NCBI RefSeq assembly: GCF_000187465.1 | Contig: NZ_GL732439.1 | Coordinates: 85,286 to 149,285 of the forward strand | Origin: Streptococcus infantis ATCC 700779 | GTDB lineage: Bacteria > Bacillota > Bacilli > Lactobacillales > Streptococcaceae | Reading direction: 5' to 3' | DNA: 64,000 nucleotides | Part shown: positions 27,487 through 36,100 of the stretch, one piece after another | How the letters are laid out: each line of letters starts with the position of its first letter | Numbering within the stretch: position 1 is the first letter of the stretch | Notes under the pieces: model-generated | Database searches by the model: none | Told to the model about the DNA's origin: nothing | The model's input: only the letters and a program-made list of their open reading frames with translations | Made by a program: the position numbers and the translations under genes

Positions 27487-28507
27487 ATGGCCCATATATT
27501 TAATCATCGGGCTCATTATCACTTTTATAGCTTTTACGGTACCACTTCCTTATTATATTGAGGTGCCAGGGACTTCAGAAGATATTCGAAAGGTTTTACA
27601 AGTCAATAACCAATCTGACCAAGAAGAAGGTTCTTACCAATTTGTGACGGTAGGAGTTAAACACGCCAGAATGGTGGACTTGGTTTATGCTTGGCTAACA
27701 CCTTTTACGGATATTCGTAGTGCCAAAGAAATGACAGGTGGTTCTTCAGATGCAGAATTTATGCGAATCAACCAATTTTACATGGAAACTTCGCAAAATA
27801 TGGCCAAATATCAAGGTCTGAAGGCGGCGGGCAAGGAAATAGAACTCAAATACCTGGGAGTCTATGTTTTGACCGTAACAGATAACTCAACCTTCAAGGG
27901 TATCCTCAATATTGCCGACACAGTAACAGCTGTCAATGATAAGACTTTTGAGAGTTCTAAGGAGATGGTCGACTACGTCAATTCTCAAACTCTAGGCGAC
28001 AAGGTTAAGGTTACTTATCAAGAAGATGGGAAAGTCAAAACCGCTGAAGGAAAAATCATTACTCTGGAAAATGGGAAAAACGGTATTGGAATTGGGTTGA
28101 TTGACCGCACAGAAGTGTCAAGTGATGTGCCAATCAAGTTTTCAACTGCTGGCATTGGTGGTCCGAGTGCTGGAATGATGTTTAGTTTATCCATCTATAC
28201 GCAAATTGCAGATCCAACTCTTCGAAATGGACGTATCATTGCTGGTACAGGAAGTATCGACAGAGATGGAAATGTTGGTGATATTGGTGGAATTGACAAA
28301 AAGGTTGTTGCTGCTGCAAAAAAAGGAGCTACTGTGTTCTTTGCTCCTAACAATCCAGTAACTGAAGAAGCTAAAAAGGCCAATCCTAATGCTAAAAGCA
28401 ATTATGACACGGCTGTAGAAGCTGCTGAAATGATTAAAACAGACATGAAGATTGTTCCTGTAAAAACACTTCAGGATGCAATTGATTACTTGAAAAACAA
28501 CCCATAA
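27470..28507 (+). CDS. sepM: Membrane-anchored PDZ-Lon serine protease, SepM-like
   Basis: 345 residues: N-terminal membrane anchor (about 8-26), PDZ domain (about 125-200), and a Lon-type (S16) protease domain with the nucleophile Ser in [11 protein letters not shown] (Ser 233) and catalytic Lys in [10 protein letters not shown] (about 278). The extracellular protease matures the competence-stimulating peptide in S. mutans (SepM); here the natural target is inferred only. Start overlaps the coaD end. Confidence 0.85.
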   Translation: MKKKTRWPIYLIIGLIITFIAFTVPLPYYIEVPGTSEDIRKVLQVNNQSDQEEGSYQFVTVGVKHARMVDLVYAWLTPFTDIRSAKEMTGGSSDAEFMRINQFYMETSQNMAKYQGLKAAGKEIELKYLGVYVLTVTDNSTFKGILNIADTVTAVNDKTFESSKEMVDYVNSQTLGDKVKVTYQEDGKVKTAEGKIITLENGKNGIGIGLIDRTEVSSDVPIKFSTAGIGGPSAGMMFSLSIYTQIADPTLRNGRIIAGTGSIDRDGNVGDIGGIDKKVVAAAKKGATVFFAPNNPVTEEAKKANPNAKSNYDTAVEAAEMIKTDMKIVPVKTLQDAIDYLKNNP

Positions 28508-28549
28508 AATATAGTGCAAGTCCATAGACTAGCGTAGAAAAAGAGAAGA

Positions 28550-28558
28550 TGGTATAAT
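28550..28558 (+). promoter_or_regulatory. Extended -10 promoter placing +1 on the ATG of the DUF1146 gene
   Basis: TGG plus TATAAT (28553-28558); expected +1 is 28565, the A of the ATG. Confidence 0.65.
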
Positions 28559-28564
28559 AGGCAG

Positions 28565-28795
28565 ATGATTCAATTGTTTTTTACCCTCAGTAGTCATATG
28601 TTTTTTGTCTACCTAGTTTTTCAACTTTTGAAAGATTTAGTCAAATGGGATCAAATTTTGAAGGTGACCAAGGACAATGCGAGGAAGGTACGACTTTTGG
28701 TAGTATTGTGTAGTATCGGTTTAGGATATCTAATCAGTTCTTTTTTCCTAAATCTCTACCAATTATGGCAAGAAGCTGTACGTGACCTGCTATAA
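28565..28795 (+). CDS. DUF1146 (YwzB-like) small membrane protein
   Basis: 76 residues with two hydrophobic helices (about 3-22 and 44-66) separated by a basic loop. Length, topology and the neighbouring murA fit the DUF1146 family of unknown function, which often precedes murA in Firmicutes. It has no Shine-Dalgarno; the promoter -10 ends 6 nt before the ATG, so translation of a leaderless mRNA is expected. Confidence 0.75.
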   Translation: MIQLFFTLSSHMFFVYLVFQLLKDLVKWDQILKVTKDNARKVRLLVVLCSIGLGYLISSFFLNLYQLWQEAVRDLL

Positions 28796-28813
28796 TTTAT
28801 ATGTTTCAGGGAT

Positions 28814-28819
28814 TATAAT
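28814..28819 (+). promoter_or_regulatory. Possible -10 element before the acyltransferase gene
   Basis: TATAAT at 28814-28819 in an AT-rich stretch, no clear -35; would give a leader of about 42 nt. Weak evidence. Confidence 0.35.
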
Positions 28820-28867
28820 AAGCAGATGTTTAGGTAGTTAACAAAAACATTGGGAGAATTAAATATA

Positions 28868-29899
28868 ATGGATATTGTAATTTTATTGTTAATAACGCTA
28901 TTAATTTATTTGTTGCCCCAAAATAAGGAATATCTAAGTGTTGAATCTACATCAGGGCTTAGAGGTTTCCTTGCTTTAGGTATCATATTTCATCATTTAT
29001 CACCATTGGTTAAATCTGGCGAAGAATTTTCTAATTTTTCATATATGGGGACCTATATCGTTTCTATATTTTTCTTTTTATCTGCATACGGGTTGTATGT
29101 TCAAAACGAAAGTAGGGAAAATTATCTGGATAATTTTTTAGTAAAAAGACTCTCCAAAATTATAGTTCCATTTTTTATTATATCTTTGATTTATATATTT
29201 TATAGATTTGTAAATGGTCAATTAATAGATTTAAATTTTTTTATTAATTTATTTAAACAAGGAAGTACTATTATATATAATGGTTGGTTTGTCGACATTA
29301 TAATTTTAATGTATATATTTTTTTATATATCGTTTAAGCTTTTTCAAAATAAGTTCTTATCAATTGTTCTCAATACAATATTTATAACCTGTTACATCTG
29401 CTTGGCTATAAAATTAGGTTATAATTTCTGGTGGTATAATAGCGCTCTTGCCTTCGCTATTGGCCTAATATGGGCTAAAAATCAAAATAAAATTGATAGA
29501 GTTTTAGAAAAATATTACTTTATCGTAATTATTTTAGTCACTGTGTTACTCTTTGTTTCACATAAATACGATATTTTACTTAAGTATTTACACTTAGAAG
29601 ATAGTTATAGTTATGCACTAGCTGCTAATTTAGATAATATTATTTTTACAATCTATTTTATTATAGTTTTTTTGAAAAAAATAAATTTTTCAAATGTCTA
29701 TTTAACTTTAATAGGTCGTATATCGTTTGAATTATATATGATACATGGATTAGTAATTTCTATGTTAGGAAAAATATTTGTATCATCTAGAGTAAACGAT
29801 GTACTATTCACATTATTTGTGTTAATAGTTAGTCTGATTTTTGCTTGGATTATTAATAAAATAATTAATGTGATTATCCAAAAAGTAAGTCCATTATAA
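28868..29899 (+). CDS. Acyltransferase family 3 membrane protein
   Basis: 343 residues with about ten transmembrane helices. The N-terminal STSGLRGFLALGIIFHHLS is the acyltransferase-3 signature with the conserved His near HHLS, and the C-terminal ISFELYMIHGLVISMLG is also typical. Such enzymes acylate surface sugars or peptidoglycan. A TTG at 28850 is in frame, but the ATG at 28868 follows GGGAGAA at 9 nt. The gene is far more AT-rich than its neighbours (one 60-nt row, 29221-29280, has only six G or C) and rare codons (ATA, TTA) dominate. It is wedged between DUF1146 and murA, suggesting horizontal acquisition. Substrate unknown. Confidence 0.8.
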   Translation: MDIVILLLITLLIYLLPQNKEYLSVESTSGLRGFLALGIIFHHLSPLVKSGEEFSNFSYMGTYIVSIFFFLSAYGLYVQNESRENYLDNFLVKRLSKIIVPFFIISLIYIFYRFVNGQLIDLNFFINLFKQGSTIIYNGWFVDIIILMYIFFYISFKLFQNKFLSIVLNTIFITCYICLAIKLGYNFWWYNSALAFAIGLIWAKNQNKIDRVLEKYYFIVIILVTVLLFVSHKYDILLKYLHLEDSYSYALAANLDNIIFTIYFIIVFLKKINFSNVYLTLIGRISFELYMIHGLVISMLGKIFVSSRVNDVLFTLFVLIVSLIFAWIINKIINVIIQKVSPL

Positions 29900-29923
29900 A
29901 ATCAATAGTAAAGGAAAATATTT

Positions 29924-31216
29924 ATGGAAAAAATTGTAGTTCGAGGTGGCGATAATCGCCTTGTCGGAAGTGTTACAATTGAGGGCGCGAAAAATGCAGT
30001 TTTGCCACTACTTGCGGCGACAATTTTAGCAAGCGAAGGAAAAACAGTTTTAAAAAATGTCCCTATCCTATCGGATGTCTTTACCATGAACCAAGTAGTT
30101 CGTGGATTAAATGCGAAAGTTAATTTTGATCAAGATGCACACATTGTTGAAGTGGATGCGACAGATGATATCACAGAAGAAGCTCCCTATAAGTATGTCA
30201 GCAAGATGCGTGCTTCTATTGTAGTCTTGGGTCCAATCCTGGCTAGGGTTGGTCACGCTAAAGTTTCGATGCCAGGTGGTTGTACGATCGGTAGTCGTCC
30301 GATTGACCTTCACCTTAAAGGTTTGGAAGCAATGGGGGCTAAGATTACCCAAACAGCTGGCTATATCGAAGCTAAGGCAGAACGCTTGCATGGAGCCCAT
30401 ATCTATATGGACTTTCCTAGTGTTGGGGCAACCCAAAACTTGATGATGGCTGCAACGCTAGCTGATGGTGTAACTGTTATCGAAAATGCTGCGCGTGAAC
30501 CTGAAATTGTAGACTTGGCTGTCCTCTTGAATAAAATGGGAGCTAAGGTCAAAGGTGCGGGAACAGAGAGCATTACCATCACTGGTGTTAAAAACTTGCA
30601 TGGTGCAACCCATAACGTTGTTCAAGACCGCATCGAAGCAGGGACATTCATGGTTGCTGCTGCAATGACAGGTGGAGATGTCCTGATTCAAGATGCTATC
30701 TGGGAACACAACCGTCCCTTGTTGGCGAAATTACAAGAAATGGGTGTTGAAGTCATCGACGAAGATGAAGGAATCCGCATCCGTTCTCAACGAGACAAAC
30801 TAAAAGCAGTTCATGTCAAGACCTTACCACATCCAGGGTTTCCTACGGACATGCAGGCGCAGTTTACTGCTCTTATGACGGTTGCTCAAGGAGAATCAAC
30901 TATGGTTGAGACAGTCTTTGAGAATCGTTTCCAACATCTAGAGGAAATGCGTCGCATGGGCTTGCATTCTGAGATTATCCGTGACACTGCTCGTATTGTT
31001 GGCGGGCAACCTCTCCAAGGGGCAGAAGTGCTGTCTACGGACCTTCGTGCCAGTGCAGCCTTGATATTGACAGGCTTAGTGGCCGAGGGTGAGACTGTTG
31101 TTGGAAAACTTGTCCATCTGGATAGAGGTTATTATCGTTTTCATGAAAAGTTAGCTCAGTTAGGAGCTAATATTGAACGGGTAAGTGTGGAAGCTGATGA
31201 AGATGAAGATGAATAA
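29924..31216 (+). CDS. murA: UDP-N-acetylglucosamine 1-carboxyvinyltransferase
   Basis: 430-residue enzyme of the first committed step of peptidoglycan synthesis, the fosfomycin target. [13 protein letters not shown] near the N-terminus holds the substrate Lys/Asn (Lys 22, Asn 23), and the catalytic Cys is in [15 protein letters not shown] (about 117), so the enzyme should be fosfomycin sensitive. Ends in an unusual acidic tail (EADEDEDE). Low-GC Firmicutes have two murA paralogs; which one this is cannot be settled here. No promoter is visible between it and the acyltransferase gene. Confidence 0.94.
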   Translation: MEKIVVRGGDNRLVGSVTIEGAKNAVLPLLAATILASEGKTVLKNVPILSDVFTMNQVVRGLNAKVNFDQDAHIVEVDATDDITEEAPYKYVSKMRASIVVLGPILARVGHAKVSMPGGCTIGSRPIDLHLKGLEAMGAKITQTAGYIEAKAERLHGAHIYMDFPSVGATQNLMMAATLADGVTVIENAAREPEIVDLAVLLNKMGAKVKGAGTESITITGVKNLHGATHNVVQDRIEAGTFMVAAAMTGGDVLIQDAIWEHNRPLLAKLQEMGVEVIDEDEGIRIRSQRDKLKAVHVKTLPHPGFPTDMQAQFTALMTVAQGESTMVETVFENRFQHLEEMRRMGLHSEIIRDTARIVGGQPLQGAEVLSTDLRASAALILTGLVAEGETVVGKLVHLDRGYYRFHEKLAQLGANIERVSVEADEDEDE

Positions 31217-31397
31217 AGAAGTATCTTATGTGCTGCGTCGATTTCTTTTAGTCATCATTGTTTTACTTTTAGGTGTCTTAGCACTTGGAATTGGCTTGAT
31301 GATTGGCTACGGTATCTTAGGCAAGGGCCAAGATCCATGGGCGATTTTAGCTCCAGAAAAGTGGCATAAGTTAATTGCGAAATTTACAGGGAAATAG
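31203..31397 (+). CDS. epuA: EpuA-type small membrane protein (annotated as RNA polymerase subunit beta family)
   Basis: About 64 residues: short basic N-terminus, one long hydrophobic helix, then a conserved [16 protein letters not shown] segment. This matches the EpuA family that lies between murA and endA in pneumococcus; databases often label it as an RNA polymerase beta family protein, but its function is not established. Several in-frame ATGs overlap the acidic tail of murA (31197, 31203, 31209); 31203 has the best spaced GGAAG. The overlap suggests translational coupling to murA. Confidence 0.75.
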   Translation: MKMNKEVSYVLRRFLLVIIVLLLGVLALGIGLMIGYGILGKGQDPWAILAPEKWHKLIAKFTGK

Positions 31398-31417
31398 GCT
31401 GGGTGACCAGCCTTTTT
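31396..31417 (+). terminator. Intrinsic terminator overlapping the epuA stop
   Basis: AGGCTGG / CCAGCCT with GTGA loop, then TTTT. Likely leaves partial read-through into endA, which has no clear promoter of its own. Confidence 0.75.
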
Positions 31418-31443
31418 CTAGGAAGTGAAATGAAGGAGAAAGT

Positions 31444-32271
31444 ATGAACAAAAAAACAAGGCAGGCCCTAATTGGCCTCTTGCTCTTTTTGCTCTTGTCA
31501 GCAGGAAGCTACTATATTAAACAAATGCAGTCTTCCAACACTGCACCACAAACACGAGTAAAACAAAAATCCCAGTCGCTTGATACTCCAAGTCAAGAAT
31601 TGGCAGAGAGTGTACTGACTGATTCGGTCAAAAAACAAATTAAGGGTACTCTTGAGTGGAATGGAGCAGGTGCCTTTATCATAAATGGGAACAAAACGAA
31701 CTTAGATGCAAAGGTTTCAAGTAAACCCTATGCTGATAACAAGACAAAAACTGTAGGTGGGGAGACAGTTCCAACTGTGGCTAACGCCCTCATGTCAAAA
31801 GCGACAAGACAGTACAAAGACCGTGAAGAAACCGGGAATGGTTCGACTTCTTGGACCCCAGCAGGATGGCATCAAGTCAAAAACCTAAAAGGGACTTATA
31901 ATCACGCTGTAGATAGAGGACATTTATTGGGCTATGCCTTGATTGGTGGTTTAGATGGTTTTGATGCATCTACTAGCAATCCCAAAAACATCGCTGTACA
32001 AACAGCTTGGGCCAACCAAGCACGCGCAGAAGATTCGACTGGACAAAACTACTATGAAAGTTTAGTTCGAAAGGCTTTGGATCAAAATAAGCGCGTGCGT
32101 TACCGTGTCACATTGCTCTACGCTACAGAAGAAGATTTGGTTCCTTCTGCATCTCAGATTGAAGCCAAATCATCTGATGGTGAATTGGAGTTTAACGTCG
32201 TAGTTCCTAACGTTCAAAAGGGAATTCAGTTAGATTACCGAACAGGAAAAGTAACTGTTACAAAGAACTAA
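31444..32271 (+). CDS. endA: Membrane DNA-entry nuclease EndA
   Basis: 275-residue non-specific DNase: N-terminal signal anchor (about 8-25) and a beta-beta-alpha-metal nuclease domain with the DRGH motif; its His is exactly residue 160, as in pneumococcal EndA, followed by the metal-binding Asn region ([16 protein letters not shown]). In pneumococcus EndA degrades one strand during transformation and also cuts neutrophil extracellular traps. A good Shine-Dalgarno (GAAGGAGAA) precedes the ATG. Located after murA and epuA, as in pneumococcus. Confidence 0.94.
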   Translation: MNKKTRQALIGLLLFLLLSAGSYYIKQMQSSNTAPQTRVKQKSQSLDTPSQELAESVLTDSVKKQIKGTLEWNGAGAFIINGNKTNLDAKVSSKPYADNKTKTVGGETVPTVANALMSKATRQYKDREETGNGSTSWTPAGWHQVKNLKGTYNHAVDRGHLLGYALIGGLDGFDASTSNPKNIAVQTAWANQARAEDSTGQNYYESLVRKALDQNKRVRYRVTLLYATEEDLVPSASQIEAKSSDGELEFNVVVPNVQKGIQLDYRTGKVTVTKN

Positions 32272-32349
32272 TAGATAGTCGGTCCCTTATTGTTTCGGTA
32301 GGGGATTTACTATAGAAATCACAATTTAATGTGTAGAAGTTGAAAAATA

Positions 32350-32358
32350 TGGTATAAT
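32350..32358 (+). promoter_or_regulatory. Extended -10 promoter of the CNNM/CBS gene
   Basis: TGG directly before TATAAT (32353-32358). Leader of about 25 nt with AGGAGAAGGA. Confidence 0.65.
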
Positions 32359-32389
32359 AGTCACAATTATACTTTTTAGGAGAAGGAAA

Positions 32390-33721
32390 ATGGAAGACCC
32401 GAGCAGTCAGGATTTGTTACTGCAATTTGTATTATTAGTTGTTTTGACCTTTTTAAATGCTTTTTTCTCTGCTACAGAGATGGCTATGGTTTCTCTTAGT
32501 CGCTCACGTGTTGAACAAAAGGCTGAAGAGGGAGATAAACGCTATATCCGTTTGCTAAAGGTACTTGAAAAACCCAATCACTTTTTATCAACCATTCAAG
32601 TTGGTATTACTTTAATTACAATCTTGTCAGGGGCTAAACTAGCAGACTCTCTAGGACAATTGATAGCCTCATGGATGGGAAATAGCGAAACTGCGTATGC
32701 AGTAGCTTCTTTCTTATCACTTGCTTTTTTGACATATATTTCAATCGTTTTTGGCGAACTTTATCCTAAACGCATTGCTCTAAATCTTAAGGATGCCTTG
32801 GCAATCCGAACGGTACCATTTATTATTGCTATCGGTAAGATTGTGAGTCCCTTTGTTTGGTTGCTATCTGCATCAACCAATCTTTTGAGCCGTTTGACGC
32901 CGATGACATTTGACGATGCAGACGAAAAAATGACTCGTGATGAGATTGAGTACATGCTGACTAAAAGCGAAGAAACTTTGGATGCTGATGAAATCGAGAT
33001 GTTGCAGGGGATTTTCTCACTGGATGAGCTTATGGCGCGTGAAGTCATGGTTCCTCGAACAGATGCCTTTATGGTAGATATCCAAGATGACACTCAGACC
33101 ATTATCGAAAGTATCTTAAAACAAAACTTTTCTCGAATTCCTGTTTATGACGGCGATAAGGACAATGTCATTGGTTTGATTCATACAAAGAATCTGCTAA
33201 AAGCAGGGTTTACCGATGGTTTTGATAATATTGTATTGAGAAAGATATTACAGGAACCTCTATTTGTACCTGAAACCATTTTTGTGGACGATTTGTTAAA
33301 AGAACTGAGAAATTCACAAAGACAGATGGCTATTCTTCTTGATGAATACGGAGGAATGGCTGGTTTGGTAACACTTGAGGATCTCCTTGAAGAGATTGTT
33401 GGTGAGATTGATGATGAAACTGACCGTGCTGAAGTCTATGTTCATACTATCGGCGAGGACACTCATATTGTCCAAGGGACAATGAATTTGAACGATTTCA
33501 ATGATTATTTTGATGTCGAGCTTGAAAGTGACAATGTAGATACCATTGCTGGTTATTATTTGACAGGTGTGGGAACTATTCCAACATCAGAAAAACTCAG
33601 TTATGAGTTAGATAGTGGCAACAAGCATATCACCTTGACAAATGACAAGGTCAAAAATGGTCGTGTCACCAAGCTTAAGGTTCAAATTCAAGAACTTGAA
33701 TCAGAAGAAGAAACCGAATAA
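32390..33721 (+). CDS. CNNM/CorC-family transporter-like protein (DUF21 + CBS pair + CorC_HlyC)
   Basis: 443 residues: four-helix DUF21 membrane domain (about 5-190), two CBS domains (about 205-330; VMVPRTDAFMV and LDEYGGMAGLVTLEDLLEE), and a C-terminal CorC/HlyC FAD-like domain. Family members are linked to magnesium/cobalt efflux; the old label hemolysin is unlikely to describe the role. Own promoter and terminator. Confidence 0.88.
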   Translation: MEDPSSQDLLLQFVLLVVLTFLNAFFSATEMAMVSLSRSRVEQKAEEGDKRYIRLLKVLEKPNHFLSTIQVGITLITILSGAKLADSLGQLIASWMGNSETAYAVASFLSLAFLTYISIVFGELYPKRIALNLKDALAIRTVPFIIAIGKIVSPFVWLLSASTNLLSRLTPMTFDDADEKMTRDEIEYMLTKSEETLDADEIEMLQGIFSLDELMAREVMVPRTDAFMVDIQDDTQTIIESILKQNFSRIPVYDGDKDNVIGLIHTKNLLKAGFTDGFDNIVLRKILQEPLFVPETIFVDDLLKELRNSQRQMAILLDEYGGMAGLVTLEDLLEEIVGEIDDETDRAEVYVHTIGEDTHIVQGTMNLNDFNDYFDVELESDNVDTIAGYYLTGVGTIPTSEKLSYELDSGNKHITLTNDKVKNGRVTKLKVQIQELESEEETE

Positions 33722-33724
33722 AAC

Positions 33725-33758
33725 AAAAGCTTTATCAGAGAAAACTGATAAAGCTTTT
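33725..33758 (+). terminator. Intrinsic terminator
   Basis: AAAAGCTTTATCAG / CTGATAAAGCTTTT with a 6-nt loop. Confidence 0.9.
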
Positions 33759-33766
33759 TAAGTGCA

Positions 33767-33795
33767 AAAAAGAAAAGACTCCATTAGGAGTCTTC
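33767..33795 (-). terminator. Terminator of tRNA-Cys (minus strand)
   Basis: On the minus strand GAAGACTCC / GGAGTCTTT with TAAT loop followed by a T-rich tract. Confidence 0.8.
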
Positions 33796-33805
33796 GTTTA
33801 TATAG

Positions 33806-33876
33806 AGGCGGTAGACGGATTTGAACCGACGATCAAGCTTTTGCAGAGCCGTGCCTTACCACTTGGCTATACCGCC
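33806..33876 (-). tRNA. tRNA-Cys (GCA)
   Basis: 71-nt cloverleaf on the minus strand. Acceptor stem GGCGGTA / TACCGCC, D-arm with AAGTGGTAAGGC, anticodon loop CTGCAAA giving GCA, and T-arm with GGTTCAAATCC. CCA is not encoded. Single tRNA unit with its own promoter and terminator. Confidence 0.95.
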
Positions 33877-33888
33877 TTAACTTTTATT

Positions 33889-33917
33889 ATTATACCTTGA
33901 AAATTGTTTCTCGTCAA
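33889..33917 (-). promoter_or_regulatory. tRNA-Cys promoter (minus strand)
   Basis: TTGACG (33917-33912), 17 bp, TATAAT (33894-33889). Expected +1 at about 33882, six bases before the mature 5' end. Confidence 0.8.
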
Positions 33918-33988
33918 TAGTTTTCTTTTCTGAAAACATAAGATTCAAATGTTTAAAAAAACATGCGACAAAATATTCTGAAAATTCG

Positions 33989-34017
33989 TTTACTTTTTAA
34001 AAAAACTGTGGTATAAT
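33989..34017 (+). promoter_or_regulatory. ami operon promoter
   Basis: TTTACT (33989-33994), 17 bp, TATAAT (34012-34017) preceded by TGG (extended -10). Leader of about 32 nt with GAGGAG. Confidence 0.75.
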
Positions 34018-34055
34018 CTTCAATATCCACAATTTAAAACGAGGAGTTTATAAAT

Positions 34056-36035
34056 ATGAAAAAAAGTCGGATTCTTGCAGTAGCAGGTGTTGCCTTGCTT
34101 GCTACAGGTGTTCTTGCAGCTTGCGGTTCTTCAAAAACTTCTAATACTGAAGCGCCAAAAGCATATGGTTATGTATACACTGCTGATCCAGAAACATTGG
34201 ACTACCTTATCTCTGGTAAACAAAGTACTAAAGTTGTCACTTCAAATGGTATTGATGGACTCTTTACAAATGACCAATATGGCAACTTGACTCCAGCATT
34301 AGCTGAAGACTGGTCAGTGTCTAAAGATGGATTGACATACACTTATAAGATTCGTAAAGGTGTAAAATGGCTCACATCTGATGGTGAAGAATATGCAGAA
34401 GTAACTGCTAATGACTTTGTTACAGGTTTGAAACACGCAGCTGATAAGAAATCAGAAGCATTGTATCTTGCCCAAGATTCTGTAAAAGGTTTGGCAGATT
34501 ATGTGGCTGGAAACTCAACTGACTTTTCAACTGTTGGTGTAAAAGCTGTTGATGATTACACTCTTCAATACACTTTGAATAAACCAGAGCCATACTGGAA
34601 CTCTAAAATGTCTTACGCAATCTTCTGGCCTTTGAATGCAGAGTTTGAAAAATCAAAAGGCTCTGACTTTGGTAAGTCTACAGATCCAACATCATTGCTT
34701 TACAATGGACCTTTCTTGCTTAAAGGGTTGACGGCTAAGTCTTCTGTTGAGTTTGTGAAGAATGAGCAATATTGGGATAAAGATAATGTTCATTTAGATA
34801 CTGTAACGCTTGCATTCTATGATGGTTCAGACCAAGAATCAATCGAACGTAACTTTACAAGTGGAGCATACAGTTACGCCCGACTCTTCCCAACAAGTTC
34901 AAATTATTCTAAAATCGCAGAAACATACAAAGACAATATTTACTATACTCCACAAGGAGCTGGTATTGCTGGTTTGGGTGTTAATATTGACCGTCAAAGC
35001 TATAAATATACATCAAAAACAACTGATGATGAAAAGACTTCTACTAAGAAAGCCCTTCTTAACAAAGACTTCCGTCAAGCTTTGAACTTTGCATTTGACC
35101 GTACAGCATACTCTGCTCAGATCAATGGTGAAGATGGAGCAGCCCTTGCTGTTCGTAATCTATTTGTAAAACCAGACTTTGTTTCTGCAGGTGAAAAAAC
35201 ATTTGGTGACTTGGTCACTGAGAAAGTTGTTTCTTACGGAGATGAGTGGAAAGATGTAAACTTTGCGGATGGCCAAGATGGTCTTTACAATGCTGATAAA
35301 GCGAAAGCAGAATTTGCTAAAGCTAAGAAGACTTTGGAAGCAGATGGCGTGAAATTCCCAATTCATTTGGATATTCCAGTTGACCAAACTGCTAAGAGCT
35401 ACATTGCGCGTATTCAGTCCTTCAAACAATCTGTTGAAAAAGTTCTTGGTGAAGAAAATGTAGTCATCGATATTCAACAAGTAACAAAAGATGAATTATT
35501 TAACATCACTTACTATGCTCCGAATGCAGCTGCTGAAGACTGGGATCTTTCAGGTGCTGTTGGATGGAACCCAGACTATCAAGACCCATCAACTTACCTT
35601 GATATCTTGCAAACAAGTAACAGCGAGCAAACAAAGACTTACATGGGTTATGACAATCCATCAAATCCAGCAGTTGCCCAAGTTGGTTTGAAGGACTACG
35701 ACAAGTTGCTTGAAGAAGCTGGTAATGAAACAAGTGATCTTAACAAACGTTATGAGAAATATGCAGCAGCTCAAGCTTGGTTGACAGATAGCTCACTCTT
35801 CCTTCCAGCTATGTCATCTTCAGGAGCAGCACCAGTTATTTCTCGTGTAGTGCCATTCTCAGCCTCTTACACTCAATCTGGTGATAAAGGTTCAGATGTT
35901 TACTTCAAATATCTTAAATTGCAAGCTAACACTGTAACTGCTAAAGAGTACAAAGAAGCTCGTGAAAAATGGCTCAAAGAAAAAGCTGAATCAAATGAAA
36001 AAGCTCAAAAAGAATTAGCGAGCCACGTGAAATAA
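34056..36035 (+). CDS. amiA: Oligopeptide ABC transporter substrate-binding lipoprotein AmiA
   Basis: 659-residue lipoprotein (signal peptide with lipobox LAAC, Cys about 23) of the OppA/SBP family 5. Captures extracellular oligopeptides for the AmiCDEF permease. The SBP5 core includes YGYVYTADPETLDYL and the long C-terminal lobe. Length is the same as I recall for pneumococcal AmiA. In streptococci this transporter imports nutrient peptides and signalling peptides and affects competence. Separated from amiC by an attenuator-like hairpin, which would make AmiA more abundant than the permease. Confidence 0.92.
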   Translation: MKKSRILAVAGVALLATGVLAACGSSKTSNTEAPKAYGYVYTADPETLDYLISGKQSTKVVTSNGIDGLFTNDQYGNLTPALAEDWSVSKDGLTYTYKIRKGVKWLTSDGEEYAEVTANDFVTGLKHAADKKSEALYLAQDSVKGLADYVAGNSTDFSTVGVKAVDDYTLQYTLNKPEPYWNSKMSYAIFWPLNAEFEKSKGSDFGKSTDPTSLLYNGPFLLKGLTAKSSVEFVKNEQYWDKDNVHLDTVTLAFYDGSDQESIERNFTSGAYSYARLFPTSSNYSKIAETYKDNIYYTPQGAGIAGLGVNIDRQSYKYTSKTTDDEKTSTKKALLNKDFRQALNFAFDRTAYSAQINGEDGAALAVRNLFVKPDFVSAGEKTFGDLVTEKVVSYGDEWKDVNFADGQDGLYNADKAKAEFAKAKKTLEADGVKFPIHLDIPVDQTAKSYIARIQSFKQSVEKVLGEENVVIDIQQVTKDELFNITYYAPNAAAEDWDLSGAVGWNPDYQDPSTYLDILQTSNSEQTKTYMGYDNPSNPAVAQVGLKDYDKLLEEAGNETSDLNKRYEKYAAAQAWLTDSSLFLPAMSSSGAAPVISRVVPFSASYTQSGDKGSDVYFKYLKLQANTVTAKEYKEAREKWLKEKAESNEKAQKELASHVK

Positions 36036-36047
36036 ATAATGCTCATC

Positions 36048-36080
36048 AGAACTTTCTCTCCAAAAGGAGAAGGTTCTTTT
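36048..36080 (+). terminator. Leaky terminator / attenuator between amiA and amiC
   Basis: AGAACTTTCTCTCC / GGAGAAGGTTCT with AAAA loop, then TTTTGGG. The short, interrupted T run suits partial read-through. Confidence 0.7.
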
Positions 36081-36100
36081 GGGATTTTAAAGGAAATAAT

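Noticed and set aside
32390..33721. Hemolysin function for the CBS/DUF21 protein
   Set aside because: The label comes from an old naming of the family; domains point to a CNNM/CorC-type transport role.
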